Under the pieces are notes generated by a model. That model was not told the origin of the DNA, ran no database searches, and was given only the letters and a program-made list of their open reading frames with translations. Source: Omphiscola glabra (taxonomy: Eukaryota > Mollusca > Gastropoda > Lymnaeidae). Taken from it: a stretch of 64,000 nt of DNA. Shown one piece after another: positions 35,993 through 47,466 of the stretch (positions are counted from its first letter, which is position 1; every line of letters begins with the position of its first letter). The position numbers and the translations under genes were made by a program. The DNA lies in assembly GCA_964017045.1 (NCBI GenBank), contig OZ024806.1, positions 26,027,503 to 26,091,502 of the forward strand, given 5' to 3'.

Positions 35993-36884
35993 CACGAACA
36001 AAAGCGAAGTTAATTATAAAGGTTTTAAAAATGCTATCACAAATAATAATTTTCTAATGCATATATTTATTGCTGTTAATTAGTTTTCAAGAGGCGCGAA
36101 AAATTAAATCACCAGAAGTTTGTGCCAATTGGGATTCTTATAAAGTACTGTTATGTAGGTGACTTGCTTCATGCTTTCCCCTTGCATGAACTCTAGCAGA
36201 CAACATACTCGAGGCCGTTTCGGTGTGTGGCTAGCGAAATAATTGTCTCCCTTTAACCTTGTTTACAAAAAGCTTAGTATTGTCCGTTTCAGCCAGAATA
36301 TTATAGAAACATCTGGAGAAAACTGGAAAGGAAAACAATGCGTCATGCTGTTTTCGAAAGATGAGTAGAATAGACTATACAAGCGCGTGGAAACAAATGA
36401 CTGAGATAGGCAGATCATTTACCACGAGATTCTATCGATTGTGTTATTTGTGCTACGAGACAGCGCTTTGTTTACCATGTGTGTGTAGATTTCTTTTCAT
36501 CATTGTATAACTTTTGCACATTGCATTCTATTGACATCATACCGGCACCAGCCAAACAATATACTTTAAGTCAATAGTTTTTAAATATATTTTCTTTTGA
36601 TTTTGAAATTCATTATAACTAACACGTTAAAACTTATCAATTGTAATAAGCCCTGGTTTGAGTATCGTATTCTTTGTTAGTGTATTTTTCATGTGGTATC
36701 GTCTTTTGTTATGTTCTGTTTTAGAACGAACCATACACTTAAATAAAAGATTAATTTCTTCATATATTGATAACAGTACGTAACAGTCCGTTATCTGATT
36801 TCATGTTTTGTCAAGTAACTTTAGTTGATTGGAAGCTCATGCATAGCCGCCGCTATTATTTGGCGGATTATTTCTATTAAACTT
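35993..36884. other. Unassigned stretch before unit B
   Basis: No gene was recognised. Bases 36815-36885 resemble 3250-3320. Confidence 0.4.
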
Positions 36885-37421
36885 AGTATATTGTTAAAAC
36901 AAAACTGACCTTTATAAAGAACATGTTTTTAATTGCCTATACATTTAATTTTTATTAATTTTTTATGTGAACACAGTCTAGAAAAAAATAATTATGAGCA
37001 GTTGGGCGGGCGGGGATGGGGCTGAATTTTTAATTTGAAAAGCAAGGTAATATAACTAGAAAGTGAAAATAAACACAAATCTGGGTTTTGATGCCATCAT
37101 GTGTAGTGCTGTTTGCACCAACACTACTTCTGAGTTTAGCAGTTTTAATGAACGTGATCAAAGTATGTATGATATAATTGAAACTGTCATAATATTTCGT
37201 ATGTTACATTACCGGGAAGTGGAAAGTATACATTTATTAATGTTTCAAATGCGAACGTTTTGATTTGACATAGATATGATTTATAGTTATGGTATTAAAA
37301 AATGTAGACCACCATGCTTAAAAAAAAACCTCATTAAAGCCATGCGACCAGTCTAGAAGAAGAGTTAGAAATTCTACAAAGTCTGATGCCTTGAAGAAAT
37401 CATATATGGCGTTTTGGGCCG

Positions 37422-40400
37422 CTAGAGTTTTTTGTTCAACAGGCAGGCAAGGCCACCCAATGTCAGAACGAGGCCCAGAGATGAGAATAAACCAGACCCT
37501 CCTGAAAAATTATAAAGTTAAAGGAATTGAAAGACACTCCAATGTATCATCGTCACAAAGTTTCGTAAGTTAATTGATGTCACAAGTCATTTATTTGTTA
37601 GTGTTATGGATTAAAATAAAATGTTACAATATACTCCAAAAACCTAAATCAGTTATTAGTTAAAATTGTACCTGAGCAACGTAAAGTCTTCACTATTTGA
37701 ATAGCATTTTTTGTTAAAACTTTCTCTCCTTCGGAGCAGGTGTCATTGATCTTACTAAAACACTTTAGAAGATCTAATAAACTCGTGAAAATAAAAAAAA
37801 AAAAGTAAATTGGTGACAATCAACTGGCAGAATCATGACATTTTCAGTGTTAAACAAGTCAACTGTGTAGATGATGTACGTTTAATTTTTACATGTATTA
37901 AATTAGCCAAATGTGTAAGGACCCGTACTGAAAACGTACCATGGGAAAAATTAAATTGTATAAAAATATTAATAACTCGCCAAATGAACCCATCAAACTA
38001 CGAACAAACTGATTTTTTGTGTGTCTCGGGTGGTATCTCTGGTGAAACAACATGTCATTGAAGTGTTTTTACATGCTGGCGGACAATCGTTTCCCTGCTA
38101 GCAGATACTCCCTCTACCCAAAGAAATGTCTGATTGTCGATACGGTCTTGCGACAGAGGCGTCGCAGGAGTTTCCGGAATTTTCATTAAGGACGCACTCC
38201 TGCCACAAGTCAGAGGATGTTTTAGTTGAGAGTTCTTCGTTTCCTAGATGAGCCCCTTACCAAGGATCATGGGTCGCGGTGAGCCACCTTTCAAGGATCA
38301 CGGGTCACGTTGAGCCACCTTCCAAGGATCACGGGTCACGTTGAGCCACCTTCCACGGATCATGGGTAACAACTACCCAGAGTGTCTGAATTAGTGTTAA
38401 TTTGGTTTTCTTGGTATTTTCTAATTTTCTTATTTTACCGCACATCTAGACGACGAACAATATAGCGCATAACTAAACTTATTACACTCGTGAGACGTAA
38501 GATTAATTGTTTTTATGTTACACATCGCTGTTAATTTAATAAAGTAAAAAAAAACTGCCAATTACGCGGACGCATACGTCTTTTCGCATTGTTTTTCTGT
38601 TCATTTAGGTTTTTTGTGAGTGGGCTGTTTGATATTCACTTGTATTCGCCGTGGCTCATGTTTATAGAATGCTTTTTAAAAATAGTAGAAGAATGTTTAG
38701 AAAATAATAATTAAAAAAAAATTCTCTAGCAAATGGATGCAAATTTCTTGAAGTTTTGTGAAAAATTGTTTGAGCGTGTTTTTCGGTGATTAGGAAATTA
38801 ATTTAATTTTTCTCTTATAGTTTTCCGCGATAACCATTATCCCACGATCGGAAAAGCGTACATGGGTAATACATTTTTTAAATTTATTTTGCGCACCGTT
38901 TTAGAAGCGCACTATTATTTTTTGCAGGTCAGCACCGGTGCGTTCGACTCTTAAAAACAATCATAGTTATTTCCTATTATTTTAAGGAAATCGAAATAAA
39001 ATTAAATGCGCAAAAAAATAGTATATATCTGATTTTATTTTAGTAAAAGTATAAGTATTATTATAAATTACCAATACGTTTAAAGAAACTACTAAGGAAC
39101 TATCTTAATAATTTTATATGCGTTTGAAAGTTATGAAAAAAAAAAAAAAATTAAAAAATATGTTCAAAGAATTACACAGTAATCACATTTATCGGGAAAA
39201 CCTAAACTTCAGTTGTTATTAGCGCGTTCTTTAGTGCGTTGTCAATAATGCGAGATAAAATTAAAATTAATTAGTTCTAAATAATCACGCAAATGATGTC
39301 ATAGCGCGAATTGCCTATTTAGCCAAAGCTAAAAGTTCTCCGATTTAATAAAAGAGCATGACAAAACTGATAATATTCCCCTTCTTAAAAGTAAAATTAA
39401 TACATAGAATTGAATTCTTTTTGAATTGTTAAATTTAAATAAAAATTTACCTTTGTTATTTTAACATTTGATAAATTTTACTTTTTATTCATTCCAAAAA
39501 TAAAATTTTATAAAATTTATAAAGTAGTAAAAACTTGCGATTTAAAAATAATTTTAATAATAATATGCCGTTGAATGAATTTGGTGCTGCAAAACTACGT
39601 AGCCAAAAAGCATTTTTAATGCACTTATCACGCATATAAATAAGAACAAAGCATATTAAATGCAAACAAATTCTTTTTGCTTAAGTAATGGGGTTACAAT
39701 CCAGTGGATGATTTTTTAAAAACTCTGTGTGTGTGTGTGGGGGGGGGGGCGGGTCAGTAATTGTTATAGTGGCCTAACGGACTATACCGTCCAGATAGCC
39801 AACTAGGTAAAACAGCGCGCATGCGCAGAGACTGCATAGACAGTGTAAAACGGACAGTGTGTTCCGAAGTCATGCATAGAGTCAACACTACTAAGAACTT
39901 GTATTATATGATGATTTATGTCACTGTTTATTATTTGAAATAAAACAATGTGAAAACATAACAATTGGTGGCCAGTATAAATTAGTACAACTCAGTACAA
40001 TCAGTTTATTATCGGTTCACAGTAAGTACTTCTCGAAGAACTCAATCGACTAGTCTTAGCCTGGTACACGCCACGGATTTCACGTGACTGAAGAAACAAT
40101 GGAGTCAAATCTGACCCAGATGGAAATTATCCAAAAACTCATTCAACAAAGTGAAGTTCTGTTGAAATTGGCAACAGGATATACGTCTGCTCAGACGAAG
40201 TTTGCAAGTTTTAGTGGTGATGAGGAAACATTTACAGATTACTATGCAAGATATATGACTTTTGTCTTGGCTAACAATGTGCCCAAGGAAAAGCAAGCAC
40301 AAATTTTCTTGGCCAACCAGAAACCTGAACTCCATAAAATGTTAACAACATTAGTAGGACAAAGAGATCCACCGCAAGATGTTAATCAGTTGACAATAGA

Positions 40401-43400
40401 AGAAATCTATTTGTTAATGATGGAACAATATGATCCTACCAAATTTGTGATCAGGGAACGATTTAAGTTTTGGTCAGACTCAAGTAGAAAACCAGGGGAA
40501 ACTATCAAGGAATTGGCAGCTAGAATTAGACAAGAAGCAGCCACATGTGAGTTTAATAAAATAACAAATCCACTGGATGAAGCTTTAAGGACAAGATTTA
40601 TGTGTTCTGTGAAGAACGAAGCAATATTAAAATTTTTGTTTAGAATGAAGGATACGGAGTTATCATTTAACAAAGCAGTGGAAATAGCTGTGGAAACAGA
40701 GGAGGCAGCTAAGTGTGCTAAAGAAATAGTCCATGAAGAAACTCCAGTAAATAAAGTTCAGACAAAAAGAAATAAACATCAAGCAGCAGAGCAATTTTCT
40801 CCATCACAAAGTCGTGACTTTCCGTTTGGGACTTGTGGCAGGTGTGGAGGAAAGGGACATAAAGGAAATATCTGCAAGTATAAAGACATGATCTGCCGCT
40901 TTTGCCACAAGCGAGGACATCTAGAAAGAGTTTGTCTTAATAAGAAAGGGAATGCTCCAAAACAGAAACCAACTTATCTTAAAAGTATAAGAAGGCAAAA
41001 ACAAATTAAAACTATAACGACACAAGTAAATCACATTAGCAAGTTGTTACACAGACAGAATGAAAATGGATTAAAGTGCAGGAAGGAAAAATGCATTTTT
41101 GCCCAGCAATCGATTGAATATTTAGGGCATAAATTATCAAACAAGGGCATATCAAAGGGAGCCAAAGTAGATGCAGTTATATCCATGCCGGCACCCACAG
41201 ATGTTTCAAGTCTACGGTCATTTCTGGGTCAAGTGCAGTTTTACAACAAGTTTTTACCAGACCTATCAACCGTACTTGAACCATTGTATTACTTGACTAA
41301 AAAGAACGTATCATGGAGCTGGAAAACAGAACAAGAAGAAGCTTTTAGGAAAGTCAAGCAATTGCTCTCTTCTGATACAGTTCTAGCTCACTACGATCCT
41401 ACTCTGGACATAGGCATAGCCTGTGACGCTTCCAATGTTGGCATAGGATGTGTTCTTTTCCATAGATATCCTGATGGCAGTGAACGCCCTATTGCGAACA
41501 TTTCAAAAACCCTCACAGCAACACAACGCAAATATAGCCAGATTCAGAAGGAAGCACTGTCAATTATTTTTGCATTATCAAAGTTCCATCAATATCTGTA
41601 TGGAAGAAAGTTTGTTTTGGTTACTGACCATAAACCACTGATTAGCATCTTTGGACCAGGAAAAGGAACACCAGCACTGGCAGCAAATCGTTTAGCCAGG
41701 TGGGCTCTTACCTTGAGTCAATATGAATATATCATAGAATTCCGTAAGTCAATTGAACATGGCAATGCGGATGCTCTTAGTCGTCTACCCTCAGGGACTG
41801 ATGAAATTTTTGATGCTGAAGAAAATGAAGCAGACATGGATTCTGTGTGTATGATCAAACAAATCAGTTTACAGATCAGACCAACAGACCCAGGAGTCAT
41901 TGCTAAAGAGTCACTTAAAGATTCTACTGTTTCTACAGTAATGAGATATTGTCAAGGGGGGTGGCCATCCTCTACAAACAAAGAGCACTTGAACAAGGAC
42001 GCAGCAAGTATAGCAGCTTTTAAAAATATTCAAGACTCACTCTCCGTGGAGTCGAATTGTCTATTTTATGGTTCAAGAATTGTGGTTCCAAAAACACTAC
42101 AAGCTCAGGTTCTCCAAATCCTGCATACAGGACACTTTGGAATGGAACGGATGAAACAGTTAGCCAGATCATCTGTATACTGGCCAGGGCTTGATGCTCA
42201 AATCATGGAAATAGGTCGAACATGCCAGGCATGTGCAGAACACGCCAGAGACCCAAACAAAGCAAGTATCCACACATGGATGCTACCAGAAAAACCATGG
42301 AGTCGAGTGCATATCGACCATGCCATTAACTTTAAGGGATCACATTGGCTGGTGATGATAGATGCTTATTCAAAGTACCCGTGTATCCACAGGACGACAT
42401 CCACATCAACCAAAGCCACCATTGATCTTCTGGAGGAAGATTTTTCTCATTTCGGCTATCCACACACCATAGTGAGTGATAATGCTACTAGCTTCATCTC
42501 TGAAGAATTTCAGCAATGGTGTAAAGAGAGGGGTATTGTACATCTAGCAGGCGCTCCCTATTATCCTGCTACGAATGGAGCGGCCGAACGACTGATTCAA
42601 AGTTTCAAGAGTTCACTAAGGAAATCCTCATTACCTTTAAAAGAATCTCTACAAGACTTTCTGCGTCAGTATCGTAGGACACCATTGTCTAGTGGATTGT
42701 CACCCAGCCAACTGCTGAACAATCGGCAAATAAGAACACTTATAGATACTCTAGTTCCCTCTCCTGCTCATCGAGCACAGGGAAAACATCTTAAAGAAAT
42801 AGCCAACCGTAATGGGACTAGTAAACGTCCTAGTGAATCATTTAACAGGGGAGATCCATGTTATGTCAGAATATATGGAACAACAACAGACACTAAACCC
42901 AGATGGGCTCCCGGCAACATCACTCAGGTTATGGGACCACGCCTTTTCAAGGTGAAGATTTATCCTAATGGTCCCATATGGAAGAGACATTTAGACCAAC
43001 TTCGCCCCAGGTACGGAGCAGAAGAAGATTCAGAACCAGGTTTGGATATCATGACAGGAAGTCATTACCCAACAACTCAGGCAGCCTTCAGTCAGCAACC
43101 GTCAGCACTTCCAACATTTCCAAGTCCACCTAAGAAGAAGATTAACCCTCGACATCCAAGAGCATCAGACTATCTCATACCCAGAAGGTCTCAAAGACAA
43201 CGTCGAGCACCTATGTTACTGGACTTGTAATTGTTCGGGGAGGTGTTATAGTGGCCTAACGGACTATACCGTCCAGATAGCCAACTAGGTAAAACAGCGC
43301 GCATGCGCAGAGACTGCATAGACAGTGTAAAACGGACAGTGTGTTCCGAAGTCATGCATAGAGTCAACACTACTAAGAACTTGTATTATATGATGATTTA

Positions 43401-45024
43401 TGTCACTGTTTATTATTTGAAATAAAACAATGTGAAAACATAACGATTCATTCATTTTGCCAAATGCAGCACAAGATAAACCTCAGAATGAATTTAATAA
43501 ATAATTAACCTTCTTCGATACATAATATATATCAGGGGTAGGTATTGTGTCTATACATTTTTACTTGGATGACAATATCTTTAAATCCAATGACATTACA
43601 GTTGTAAAAAATAGATGCTATATTCTCATTTTACATAGGAACATATGTTTACCAATTAAGAAATCAATGACGTTAACAAAACATAAATACATTTACAATA
43701 ATTATACTCATGAATATAAAAAACCAATCATTTTACACAGTGAAAATTTAATTTTCAAAATAGAGATTTTATTAGATAGAGGGATACACAGAAAGACAGA
43801 TAGACAGACCAATAGAGAGATAGACAGATAGATAGATGATAAATAGATAGATATATAGATAGATAGATGGATTGATGTATGGATGGATGAATGGATAAAT
43901 GGATGGATAAATGGAAGTGTGGGTGGTTGGGTTGATGAATGGATGTATGTATGTATGGATTGATAGGTAGGTAGGTAGGTAGTTGGGTAGGTAGGTAGGT
44001 AGGTAGATATGTAGGTAAATTAGAAGGTAGGTAGATAGATAGGTAGGTAGATATGTATATATATATATATATATAGGTAGGAAGGTAGGCATGTAGGCAG
44101 GTAGATGGTAGATAGGTAGATCGGTTAGCTGAGTGGGAGGCGAGCTGGGACATGGAATTTCATCAGGTCAAGTGCCAGACACTGTCAGTCTCTAGAAGTT
44201 GTACACCTCTACGCTACCACTATGAATTGCATGGTCATTTTCTTGAGTCATTTTCCTCCGTAAGGTACCTGGGTGTTACCATTCAGAGAGAGGTCCGCTG
44301 TGACGAGCATATTAACAATGTGTGCAACCAGGCAAACAAGACCCTGGGGTTATTAAGGCGTAATCTAAAGATCAGCAACTCAGGTGTGAAAGAAAGAGCC
44401 TATAAAGCCTTTGTCTGGCCGCTTTTATTATGCATCTTCGGTCTGGGACCCATTCACTCAGAAGAGCATCGACAGGTTGGAGGCAGTACTGCGACGGACA
44501 GCACGTTTGTCTTGAACCGCTACAGGAATGCTTCTAGTGTTGGCAGCATGCTGGAAACACTGGGCTGGTCACTATTGGAGGAACGACGACGACTATCCAG
44601 GCTCTCCATGATTTACAAGATAAATAATGGGCTAGTCCACTGCTCTGGCATTAAACAGAAACTTGTCCCTCTCCCCCATAGACAGCGACGAGGCCATGAC
44701 AGGCAGTTCCTGCTCATGCCAGCGAGAAGCCAGTATAGGAACTGCTCATTCATACCAAAGACAATCAGGGACTGGAACAATATTTCACAAGGAACAGTTG
44801 AGGCGACAACATTTGACTCATTTGCGTCTATTGCCTAAGGCCTTCCAAACCCCAGTGCATGATACCCTCACACAGTTACTCTTGTAACCAGTGAAATATC
44901 CTCATCAACACCAGGCACAGAAACATTGGAAATCCCATCTACATTCATAGGAGCCATAATGATCAATAAATTGATCGTGGGCCCTTAATATGTAGAAGAA
45001 GAAGAAGGTAGATAATAGATAAAT

Positions 45025-45055
<31 letters not shown>

Positions 45056-47466
45056 TGATAGATAGATAGAATGAAGGATGGAAGGATGTCCCGCATTAGC
45101 TCATGTACCACTCATTTAGATTGCGATAAAAAGTTTGCGCGTTGTTGTACACACGTCCGCAAATTTTTGTGAATTATTAAAAAAAATACCTGGGGCCCAA
45201 ATTGGTTTTTTTATTTTCCTCTTATAAGCTAAATATAATTTCCGTATGCGCTCCTATACCATGCATCCGATTGCGATAAAACATTCGTAAGTTGTGCCAC
45301 GCCGGCAAAGGTTTTTGAATTAGGTTATCCATTTTGAAATATTTCTTTTGGTGCCGAGGGCCCTAAATTATTTTTGTGTTATATGAGCAATATAAATATA
45401 ATTTCAAACAGAGCTATTGCATGGGTGGATGAAATTTAATCTAAGACAAATTGCGACATTTCTGTTTGTGTGTGACATAATAAGTAGGTTTCTAAATTAG
45501 TAGAACCATTTTACAATTTTTGAGTTTGGGCCGGAGCCTTAATTTTTAAATTTTTTTTATTATGTGAGCTATATAAATATAATTTCAAACACAGCTACTG
45601 CATGGGTGGATAAATCGCTGCATGTGTGTGGACTAAATTTTGAAAATCCATGCTTCTCACTTGGACAGCTTATTTTGTCTGTTCACGCGTCGAAAAAACC
45701 TTCTAATTTATTTGTGTACGCACCAGACGGAAAAAAACCAACTAAAACTATTTTCTATTTAAAAATTACTTCAAAAGCGTAATTAAAACACAAACACTTT
45801 CTTCTTTTAGTGGCATGACAACGCATGCCGGATTCTCGCTAGTGTCCTAAATAATAACCAACAAACGGTGACTGGTAATAACTCCTAGTAATAAGTCATG
45901 TTTATGTCGTTCCTCATGTACAAAGGGTTTTAAATATCACATTAGTACTGGAAGTGGATTTATGAAACACAATTCACTACAAGATATACATCAGTGAACA
46001 ATTTAATTTTTTTGAGACAGGATTGTGAGCTCTAGAGCGTTGATATGTCATGAATGTATGCGCTAAATAAACTAACTTTACAAGAGTTCATGAATCAATT
46101 GCTGTTGCCGAATAGTGAAAAGTAACTGCCCTTATTTAAACTGACGTATTCTTTTTAATTTGTCGGAATTGAACCCCAATATCTAAATATATTCAACTAG
46201 CCCTGTCTCAATATTGTGGTTGAACAAAATGTTCATCTGAGCTAAAGCGTTACTGCCAGCTTGATTAACGCTGCGACACCTGCATGTGTTTAAACATAGC
46301 GCACTAGCAGCATCATCTTGTGTTAAAACATAACGACATTTTACTAAATGTAAAAAAAAAAAAAGTTGCGCTGACACCAAAGGTTAAGAACAATTTTTTA
46401 AAAATTACTCTTACTCGCATGTTTCGGGTAGTTGTTTGGGGTCACAGGTGCAATAACACGAGACCACTTCGAGTACTGTTAAAACAGAGAGTAAGCGTTA
46501 GAAATTAAATGGTTAAAATCTTGAACAGCAGCATTTTTTAAGATCAAATGTTAAATATACTTCTGATTGGTGATTTATTTCTTTGTTCAATTCACTTCGG
46601 GTGGTGAGCTATTGTGTCATGAAATACACAGAGAACATATGGTCCGACATGTCACGGCCATAGTAGCTTGTGTTCATCTTAGTATGTCATTTTTCTCCTG
46701 CGACAAGGATATATTTTATTTTGTTAGAAAATCATCCATCTTTTAATTTAGTATGTAGATCTTTGCTAGAAACATAATAATCTTCAAATAAATAGATATT
46801 TATAAAAGGCAATGAAATTTCATAGGATTAAGTTTCATGCGTTGGTAAAAATAGTTAACAAAATCTCATTAATTAAACACGAACAATCTGTGTCAACATA
46901 ACATTATGTGTTAAGCTTTAATAATAATTTTACATTACATATATGTAAACGTTTCGGCACATGCCTTCATCGGTACAACAACAAGACATATACATAAGTA
47001 TAAATCAAATTATTATTAAAGCTTAATGTATATTTTTAAATCGACACAGATTATTCGTGTCTATTTTAATCTATTTTAAAGCTTTATCGCAGTCCAACGC
47101 TTTTATAAGTAGTTAACAAAATCGGAGTATGTCATATCTAAACATTGTTCAAAAACTTTATGATTACTTAAAACAATAATTAAGTGCTCAAAGCAGAACA
47201 CATCCCCCCAAAGTTGAACATGCAGTTTCAAACTTAAAGAAAAATAAAATAATTGTGTATATTTAATGAGTGGAAGGTTAGCTTCTGAAACCTTTATAAA
47301 TCTCATTAAATTAAGGACGGTTGATTTTTTTCCTCACCAATTGATACATGTCATGTGGTTGGTAAGAGAAGGTAAAAATACAAAGCGAATTCCCACTGCG
47401 TTAATGTAACAAATAAATACCTGCAAAAAGACACACTGTCAGAACAATGAGATTACTTTGAGCCAT
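37422..47466 (-). CDS. Gene B: small secreted Cys-rich membrane-tethered protein (four exons)
   Basis: Paralogue of gene A; family unrecognised. The minus-strand exons are 47466-47421, 46475-46415, 37781-37672 and 37501-37422, giving 98 residues. The introns are GT-AG with phases 1, 2, 1, as in A. Residues 1-15 are identical to A's signal peptide. The ectodomain keeps the CYCTC cluster and four later cysteines but differs at many other positions and has small length changes in exons 2 and 3. The tail LGLVLTLGGLACLLNKKL is close to A's. The exon 3 acceptor is GAG one codon downstream of the A position. Intron 2 is 8.6 kb (2.0 kb in A) because of transposons. Nothing in the exons looks broken. 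Whether so large an intron is spliced properly needs transcript data. Function is unknown. Confidence 0.75.
38246..38368. repeat. 31-base minisatellite, about 4 copies, in intron 2 of gene B
   Basis: The unit is GGATCACGGGTCACG followed by TTGAGCCACCTTCCAA. Unit A has no array here. Confidence 0.9.
39762..39963 (+). repeat. Left LTR (202 bases)
   Basis: It starts TGTTATAGTGGCC and ends ACATAACA. It contains an AATAAA at 39939-39944 and a CGCGCATGCGC palindrome. Confidence 0.95.
39966..39982 (+). promoter_or_regulatory. Possible primer-binding site
   Basis: TGGTGGCCAGTATAAAT follows the left LTR by two bases and starts with the TGG expected to pair with a tRNA CCA end. The matching tRNA was not identified. 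Confidence 0.45.
40099..43230 (+). CDS. Gag-Pol polyprotein of Ty3/Gypsy element, lacking protease and RT core
   Basis: A 1043-residue open frame from the first ATG. The frame is open upstream to 40084, but only through a GTG codon. Residues 1-240 are gag-like. Two CCHC zinc knuckles follow (C246-C249-H254-C259 and C266-C269-H274-C279). At about 300-315 the sequence jumps to the end of reverse transcriptase (ENGLKCRKEKCIF, YLGHKLS), so the protease DTG/DSG motif and the RT catalytic YxDD are missing. RNase H is complete by motif (D443, E485, D510). Integrase has the HHCC finger (H676, H679, C709, C712) and a D740-D794-E830 triad with 35-residue spacing. No envelope or chromodomain was seen. 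Comparable full-length elements are several hundred residues longer. The frame stays open across the missing part, so this looks like an in-frame deletion or recombination product. Confidence 0.93.
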   Translation: MESNLTQMEIIQKLIQQSEVLLKLATGYTSAQTKFASFSGDEETFTDYYARYMTFVLANNVPKEKQAQIFLANQKPELHKMLTTLVGQRDPPQDVNQLTIEEIYLLMMEQYDPTKFVIRERFKFWSDSSRKPGETIKELAARIRQEAATCEFNKITNPLDEALRTRFMCSVKNEAILKFLFRMKDTELSFNKAVEIAVETEEAAKCAKEIVHEETPVNKVQTKRNKHQAAEQFSPSQSRDFPFGTCGRCGGKGHKGNICKYKDMICRFCHKRGHLERVCLNKKGNAPKQKPTYLKSIRRQKQIKTITTQVNHISKLLHRQNENGLKCRKEKCIFAQQSIEYLGHKLSNKGISKGAKVDAVISMPAPTDVSSLRSFLGQVQFYNKFLPDLSTVLEPLYYLTKKNVSWSWKTEQEEAFRKVKQLLSSDTVLAHYDPTLDIGIACDASNVGIGCVLFHRYPDGSERPIANISKTLTATQRKYSQIQKEALSIIFALSKFHQYLYGRKFVLVTDHKPLISIFGPGKGTPALAANRLARWALTLSQYEYIIEFRKSIEHGNADALSRLPSGTDEIFDAEENEADMDSVCMIKQISLQIRPTDPGVIAKESLKDSTVSTVMRYCQGGWPSSTNKEHLNKDAASIAAFKNIQDSLSVESNCLFYGSRIVVPKTLQAQVLQILHTGHFGMERMKQLARSSVYWPGLDAQIMEIGRTCQACAEHARDPNKASIHTWMLPEKPWSRVHIDHAINFKGSHWLVMIDAYSKYPCIHRTTSTSTKATIDLLEEDFSHFGYPHTIVSDNATSFISEEFQQWCKERGIVHLAGAPYYPATNGAAERLIQSFKSSLRKSSLPLKESLQDFLRQYRRTPLSSGLSPSQLLNNRQIRTLIDTLVPSPAHRAQGKHLKEIANRNGTSKRPSESFNRGDPCYVRIYGTTTDTKPRWAPGNITQVMGPRLFKVKIYPNGPIWKRHLDQLRPRYGAEEDSEPGLDIMTGSHYPTTQAAFSQQPSALPTFPSPPKKKINPRHPRASDYLIPRRSQRQRRAPMLLDL
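43234..43243 (+). promoter_or_regulatory. Polypurine tract
   Basis: The purine-rich run CGGGGAGG directly precedes the right LTR, where plus-strand DNA synthesis would start. Confidence 0.75.
43244..43445 (+). repeat. Right LTR (202 bases)
   Basis: By eye it is identical to the left LTR through base 201; the last base is G instead of A. Confidence 0.95.
43771..44119. repeat. GATA/GGTA-type microsatellite, left part
   Basis: Runs of GATA, GATG, GGTA and TATA tetranucleotides with many interruptions. The array resumes at 45002 after a LINE insertion. Long minus-strand frames rich in Tyr, Ile and Ser are by-products. Confidence 0.95.
44120..45007 (+). mobile_element. 5'-truncated jockey-like LINE inserted in the GATA array
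   Basis: The plus strand encodes the C-terminal end of a reverse-transcriptase ORF from about LAEWEASWDMEF (near 44126) through VRYLGVTIQRE, LGLLRRNLKIS and FIPKTIRDWNNIS, ending in a stop at 44838. A 3' UTR ends in GAAGAAGAA. A frameshift lies near 44440-44515. GATA repeats on both sides show it landed inside the microsatellite. Confidence 0.88.
45002..45075. repeat. GATA microsatellite, right part
   Basis: Continuation of the array at 43771-44119, mostly pure GATA. Confidence 0.9.
45540..45832 (+). mobile_element. Helitron remnant: helicase C-terminus and 3' end
   Basis: The plus strand encodes SLHVCGLNFENPCFSLGQL and KPSNLFVYAPDGKK, matching the end of Pif1-type helicase domains of Helitron proteins. 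After the stop comes an inverted repeat, GGCATG-ACAACG-CATGCC, then about 10 bases to CTAG at about 45847-45850. The next base is T, and unit A's uninterrupted sequence shows A followed by TGTCC at that place. A hairpin, CTRR end and insertion between A and T fit Helitrons. The left end was not found. Confidence 0.6.
46010..46285 (-). mobile_element. Possible tRNA-derived SINE in intron 2 of gene B
   Basis: On the minus strand, TTTAGCTCAGATGAAC (A-box-like) and GGGGTTCAATTCCGAC (B-box-like) are in the same order as in gene A at 10010-10270. The matching copies imply insertion before the duplication. Confidence 0.38.
47339..47376. repeat. Single unit of gene A's 39-base minisatellite
   Basis: CAATTGATACATGTCATGTG followed by GTTGGTAAGAGAAGG occurs once, in intron 1 of gene B at the same place as the array in gene A. 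It shows the pre-expansion state. Confidence 0.92.

Larger units (their letters stand above)
39762..43445 (+). mobile_element. Ty3/Gypsy LTR retrotransposon, internally deleted
   Basis: Two 202-base LTRs beginning TGTTATAG flank a single long ORF. The order gag, RT end, RNase H, integrase identifies Ty3/Gypsy. A polypurine tract (CGGGGAGG) lies just before the right LTR. The LTRs appear identical except the final base (A left, G right). A target duplication was not clear: the flanks are CAGTAAT and GATTCAT. It sits in intron 2 of gene B, on the strand opposite to the gene. Confidence 0.96.

Noticed and set aside
35041..36083. Several Pro/Ser/His-rich or Trp/Gly/Asp-rich frames of up to 338 codons
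   Set aside because: All arise from the TGGATGGG-type array in different frames.
39762..43445. Endogenous retrovirus with an envelope gene
   Set aside because: No ORF follows integrase before the right LTR and no membrane protein is encoded; it is a retrotransposon.
43755..44153. Tyr/Ile/Ser-rich minus-strand frames
   Set aside because: Translations of the GATA microsatellite.
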